In this document: positions 39,791 to 41,691 of the stretch, one piece after another
How the letters are laid out: each line of letters begins with the position of its first letter
How positions within the stretch are numbered: the first letter of the stretch is position 1
DNA from: a virus
DNA length: 41,691 nucleotides
Reading direction: 5' to 3' (one strand)
IMG/VR virus record: IMGVR_UViG_3300011113_000653
Span: 1 to 41,691 of that record
Notes under the pieces: generated by a model
Told to the model about the DNA's origin: nothing
The model's database searches: none
The model's input: the letters and a program-made list of their open reading frames with translations, nothing else
Position numbers and translations under genes: made by a program

Positions 39791-39983
39791 GTCTAGATTG
39801 CCCTCTCTTTGCTAATCTTCGAATACGCTTTACGTTAAAAGATGAAATATTTTTACGTCGTTTAGATAAACGAATACCAGATTTAACCAATCTATCTGAA
39901 TCTCGTTTTTCGGAACCGACATATTCAATCTCTCGTCCACCCCTTTTAAATATTTCTTCCATGAGAGTTTTAAATTTTTTCAT
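39768..39983 (-). CDS. Basic small protein with capsid-targeting-like N-terminus
   Basis: A 71-residue protein, MKKFKTLMEEIFKRGGREIE, then a strongly basic C-terminal half (RLSKRRKNISSFNVKRIRRL, AKRGQSRHGIKKKR). The N-terminus has the M-K-x-F-x-x-x-x-x-E pattern of T4 capsid-targeting peptides, with LMEE as a possible cut site. The basic rest suggests binding to packaged DNA, as with T4 internal proteins. A perfect TATAAATA late box lies 5 nt before the ATG. The role is inferred; no homologue is recognised. Confidence 0.6.
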   Translation of the reverse strand: MKKFKTLMEEIFKRGGREIEYVGSEKRDSDRLVKSGIRLSKRRKNISSFNVKRIRRLAKRGQSRHGIKKKR

Positions 39984-39988
39984 AAAAA

Positions 39989-39996
39989 TATTTATA
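39989..39996 (-). promoter_or_regulatory. Late promoter box TATAAATA
   Basis: Perfect octamer on the minus strand, 5 nt (TTTTT) before the ATG at 39983. The 16 nt from octamer to start codon are identical to those at 38436-38421. Confidence 0.7.
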
Positions 39997-40005
39997 TTTT
40001 TGTAC

Positions 40006-40033
40006 TTGACAACATTTTTTTAATAATTATAAT
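40006..40033 (+). promoter_or_regulatory. Sigma-70-type promoter of the second HNH gene
   Basis: Perfect TTGACA (40006-40011) and TATAAT (40028-40033) with a 16-nt spacer. Transcription from about 40040 would give a leader of about 25 nt that includes AAGGA. Confidence 0.85.
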
Positions 40034-40051
40034 TACTTTGTCTGGTATAAG

Positions 40052-40059
40052 GATAAATA
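40052..40059 (+). promoter_or_regulatory. Late-type box GATAAATA
   Basis: GATAAATA lies 5 nt (TTTTT) before the ATG at 40065, the same arrangement as on the opposite strand at 39989. The gene thus appears to have both a sigma-70-type and a late promoter. Confidence 0.5.
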
Positions 40060-40064
40060 TTTTT

Positions 40065-40514
40065 ATGAGTACAGTAAGTCTTTATAATATGTCTTATCAA
40101 AAGATAATTGAGATCGATTGGAAACATGCTGTAATTTTACTAATAAATGATAAAGTTGCTCCATGTACAGATGAAGAATTTATTGAAATTAAAACTGGAA
40201 ATGGAATATTTAAATTACCACTTCATTTGGCTCTAAAAAAATATGTTTATATTCCTTTTAGGGAAATGAGTCCTTCTCGTAAAAATATTTTTAAAAGAGA
40301 TAATTATATTTGTCAATATTGTTCATGTAAATTAGAATATACAGAAGCCACAGTTGATCATGTCATTCCTAGATGTAAAGGTGGAAAGCATGAATGGCAA
40401 AATGTGGTGACAAGTTGTTTGAGATGCAATCGTAAGAAAGCCGATAGAACTCCAAAGGATGCCAATATGCCTTTAAATAAAGCACCAAAGCCCCTAAGAT
40501 TTGGATATTTTTAA
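40065..40514 (+). CDS. HNH endonuclease
   Basis: A 149-residue protein from the ATG at 40065; an upstream TTG at 40038 would place the late box inside the gene and is rejected. The N-terminal part (VSLYNMSYQKIIEIDWKHAV) follows the N-x-x-Y-x-x-I-x-x-x-WKxA pattern of a widespread HNH subfamily. The nuclease core is RDNYICQYCSCKLEYTEATV, DHVIPRCKGGKHEWQNVV, CLRCNRKKADRTPKDANM: two Cys pairs for zinc, DH for catalysis and an N for the HNH motif. It may be a homing enzyme or a housekeeping phage nuclease. It ends on a TTAA shared with the convergent gene. Confidence 0.85.
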   Translation: MSTVSLYNMSYQKIIEIDWKHAVILLINDKVAPCTDEEFIEIKTGNGIFKLPLHLALKKYVYIPFREMSPSRKNIFKRDNYICQYCSCKLEYTEATVDHVIPRCKGGKHEWQNVVTSCLRCNRKKADRTPKDANMPLNKAPKPLRFGYF

Positions 40515-41431
40515 GGTTTCTTTGGTTTTTTATAGGTTCCATCTCGCTGTGGTGTTTGACCTGGAGTAAATCTGTCTATAGGCTCTTCTCTAGATGTTGC
40601 TGTTACTGGTGGTATTTTTGGTTTAGGCTTCTTAGGATCATTTACTGGCCTATTTGAGCCTATTGGATTTATTATTTCTAAAATTGTTTTATTTACATTA
40701 TTTGAAATATATGAATCACCAATAGTTCTGAAAAAATTCCATTCAGCGGTTGTTAAATTATCTGGTTTGTTTTTACCCAGTGCTGCTCTTACATCAGTAG
40801 ATGATACATCTTTATTATCAATATTTGAATGTCTTACTGATTTTGCCATTCTATCATTTAAATATGAACTTAAAGAATTTCTATTTGGAAATAGTAAACC
40901 AGATGCGGTGATCTGTACTTTGTGTTTATTTTTTAATTTTTCTATATATTCTGGATTAAAATTTTTAATAAAACTAAGTTCTAGTGAAAAATTATCAGAA
41001 TTTGGAACTATCTTTAAAAGATGATTCATATGATCATGAAATTCTGATAGATCTTTGTGTGAATAATTTTGTTTCCATGATCTATCGTCCTCTAATTCGA
41101 ATTTGTGTTCTGTTGGATATAATTCGCCATTTGAGGTATGTGCTGGTTTATGTGAATACAAACCTCTAAAATGCCCTTTTTTATTCATACCAGTAATAAT
41201 ATTATCGTCCCATGAATAACCACTACTTATTTCTTTAATACTTTTTATTGGCTTCATATCATGAATATCTTGAATAGTCATATCAAATTTATGAGGCTCA
41301 TCCACAACTGCTTTGACATGATGAATTCCATCATTTAATGAAACAAACCCACCACCACTTTTAAACCAAAATTTTCCTCTTGGAATTAATCTTGATGATT
41401 GTTCAATTAAAAAATATTTGAATGATAGCAT
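40511..41431 (-). CDS. Unknown protein with capsid-targeting-like N-terminus
   Basis: A 306-residue protein of unknown function. It begins MLSFKYFLIEQSSRLIPRGK; FLIE followed by Q resembles the end of a T4 capsid-targeting peptide. The next 200 residues look like a folded alpha/beta domain (FWFKSGGGFVSLNDGIHHVK, SLELSFIKNFNPEYIEKLKN, ITASGLLFPNRNSLSSYLND), with no motif I can name. The C-terminal 50 residues are proline/lysine-rich and likely disordered (DPKKPKPKIPP). It lies next to another gene with a similar N-terminus. If packaged and processed, it could be an injected effector; that is a hypothesis. Confidence 0.6.
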   Translation of the reverse strand: MLSFKYFLIEQSSRLIPRGKFWFKSGGGFVSLNDGIHHVKAVVDEPHKFDMTIQDIHDMKPIKSIKEISSGYSWDDNIITGMNKKGHFRGLYSHKPAHTSNGELYPTEHKFELEDDRSWKQNYSHKDLSEFHDHMNHLLKIVPNSDNFSLELSFIKNFNPEYIEKLKNKHKVQITASGLLFPNRNSLSSYLNDRMAKSVRHSNIDNKDVSSTDVRAALGKNKPDNLTTAEWNFFRTIGDSYISNNVNKTILEIINPIGSNRPVNDPKKPKPKIPPVTATSREEPIDRFTPGQTPQRDGTYKKPKKP

Positions 41432-41439
41432 AGATTATG

Positions 41440-41691
41440 TTAAGGTCTTCTTCTTGGAGCACCTAGCGGTTTTCCAGATAGAATTTCCTTACCGAGAGGA
41501 CTTTTAGGATGTATTCCAGAAGCACCTGTATAAGTTCCTGATAATATTTCTCCAGGTGATTGTGGTTTTACTATTTTTGGTATTGGTTTATTTATTGATG
41601 GGGAGTTATTTGGTGTAGTATTAGGTTTATTTGGATTTACATATCCCATTTGTTCTAACAATTTTTGTTTAAAATATTCCTTATAATTCAT
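41440..41691 (-). CDS. Proline-rich small protein with targeting-like N-terminus
   Basis: An 83-residue protein whose ATG is the last codon-sized unit of the window, so an earlier start beyond the edge cannot be excluded. It begins MNYKEYFKQKLLEQMGY, again a short amphipathic segment with LLE at the end, then a Pro/Asn/Lys-rich disordered region (NPNKPNTTPNNSPSINKPIP) and two similar stretches, GEILSGTYTGA and KEILSGKPLGA. It ends RRRP. No known domain. It lies 8 bp upstream of the 306-residue gene on the same strand, so the two probably belong together. Confidence 0.5.
   Translation of the reverse strand: MNYKEYFKQKLLEQMGYVNPNKPNTTPNNSPSINKPIPKIVKPQSPGEILSGTYTGASGIHPKSPLGKEILSGKPLGAPRRRP

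Noticed and set aside
40038-40064. TTG start giving nine extra residues on the second HNH protein
   Set aside because: It would place the GATAAATA box in the gene; the ATG at 40065 has the same context as other late starts.
1-41691. CRISPR arrays, insertion sequences, integrase or lysogeny genes
   Set aside because: No regularly spaced direct repeats, transposase or integrase motifs were found; the repeats seen are collagen or cysteine-module codons inside genes.

Overview
This window is part of the genome of a large, AT-rich, T4-like contractile-tailed phage. It holds a nearly complete T4-type baseplate set (gp4, gp6, gp7-like, gp8, gp25, gp26, gp48-like, gp53), the single-stranded DNA-binding protein gp32 and the late co-activator gp33. 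Several small genes resemble families I know from T4-like cyanophages and other aquatic myoviruses (Sm-like protein, zinc-less gp32, short gp33). The host cannot be read from the sequence. Six good TTGACA/TATAAT-type promoters argue for a host with an ordinary sigma-70 polymerase.

Layout. Positions 1-26790 (minus strand) form one tightly packed tail and baseplate operon, transcribed right to left: tube cap, gp53, a giant hub-like protein, gp25, gp6, gp7-like, gp8, then connectors and fibres. Most junctions are ATGA or TAATG overlaps. It ends in at least three large cysteine-rich fibre genes, with a fourth running off the left edge; the three complete ones begin with collagen-like stems. Positions 26805-29980 (plus) carry gp4, a tail-tube-fold protein, gp26, a gp51-like assembly protein and a Lys/Asn-rich protein with a tape-measure-like motif. 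Positions 29995-31202 (minus) carry gp32 and gp33. Positions 31237-33506 (plus) hold two structural-looking genes. Positions 33503-38613 (minus) are an accessory and tRNA region: small conserved phage genes, a Sm-like protein, a deaminase-like protein, a winged-helix protein, an HNH nuclease, and tRNA-Ile(UAU), an odd tRNA-Arg(UCU) and a tRNA-Lys(UUU) interrupted by a group I intron. Positions 38685-41691 mix small virion-like genes, a second HNH protein and several proteins with N-termini like T4 capsid-targeting peptides.

Regulation. The sigma-70-type promoters precede gp32, the tRNAs, a small basic protein and an HNH gene. Late boxes of the form NATAAATA, the class used by the gp55/gp33/gp45 system, precede other genes, several exactly 5 nt from the ATG, which predicts leaderless late mRNAs. 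Terminators are compact and share bases with coding sequence or with the next promoter.

The most notable items are the ORF-less group I intron in the anticodon of tRNA-Lys(UUU) with an HNH gene 42 bp upstream, tRNA 3' ends lying 2 nt from start codons, fixed-spacing leaderless late promoters, twin hairpins at the 5' end of the gp32 transcript, a possible set of capsid-targeted cargo proteins, and the multi-gene collagen/cysteine-module fibre locus.
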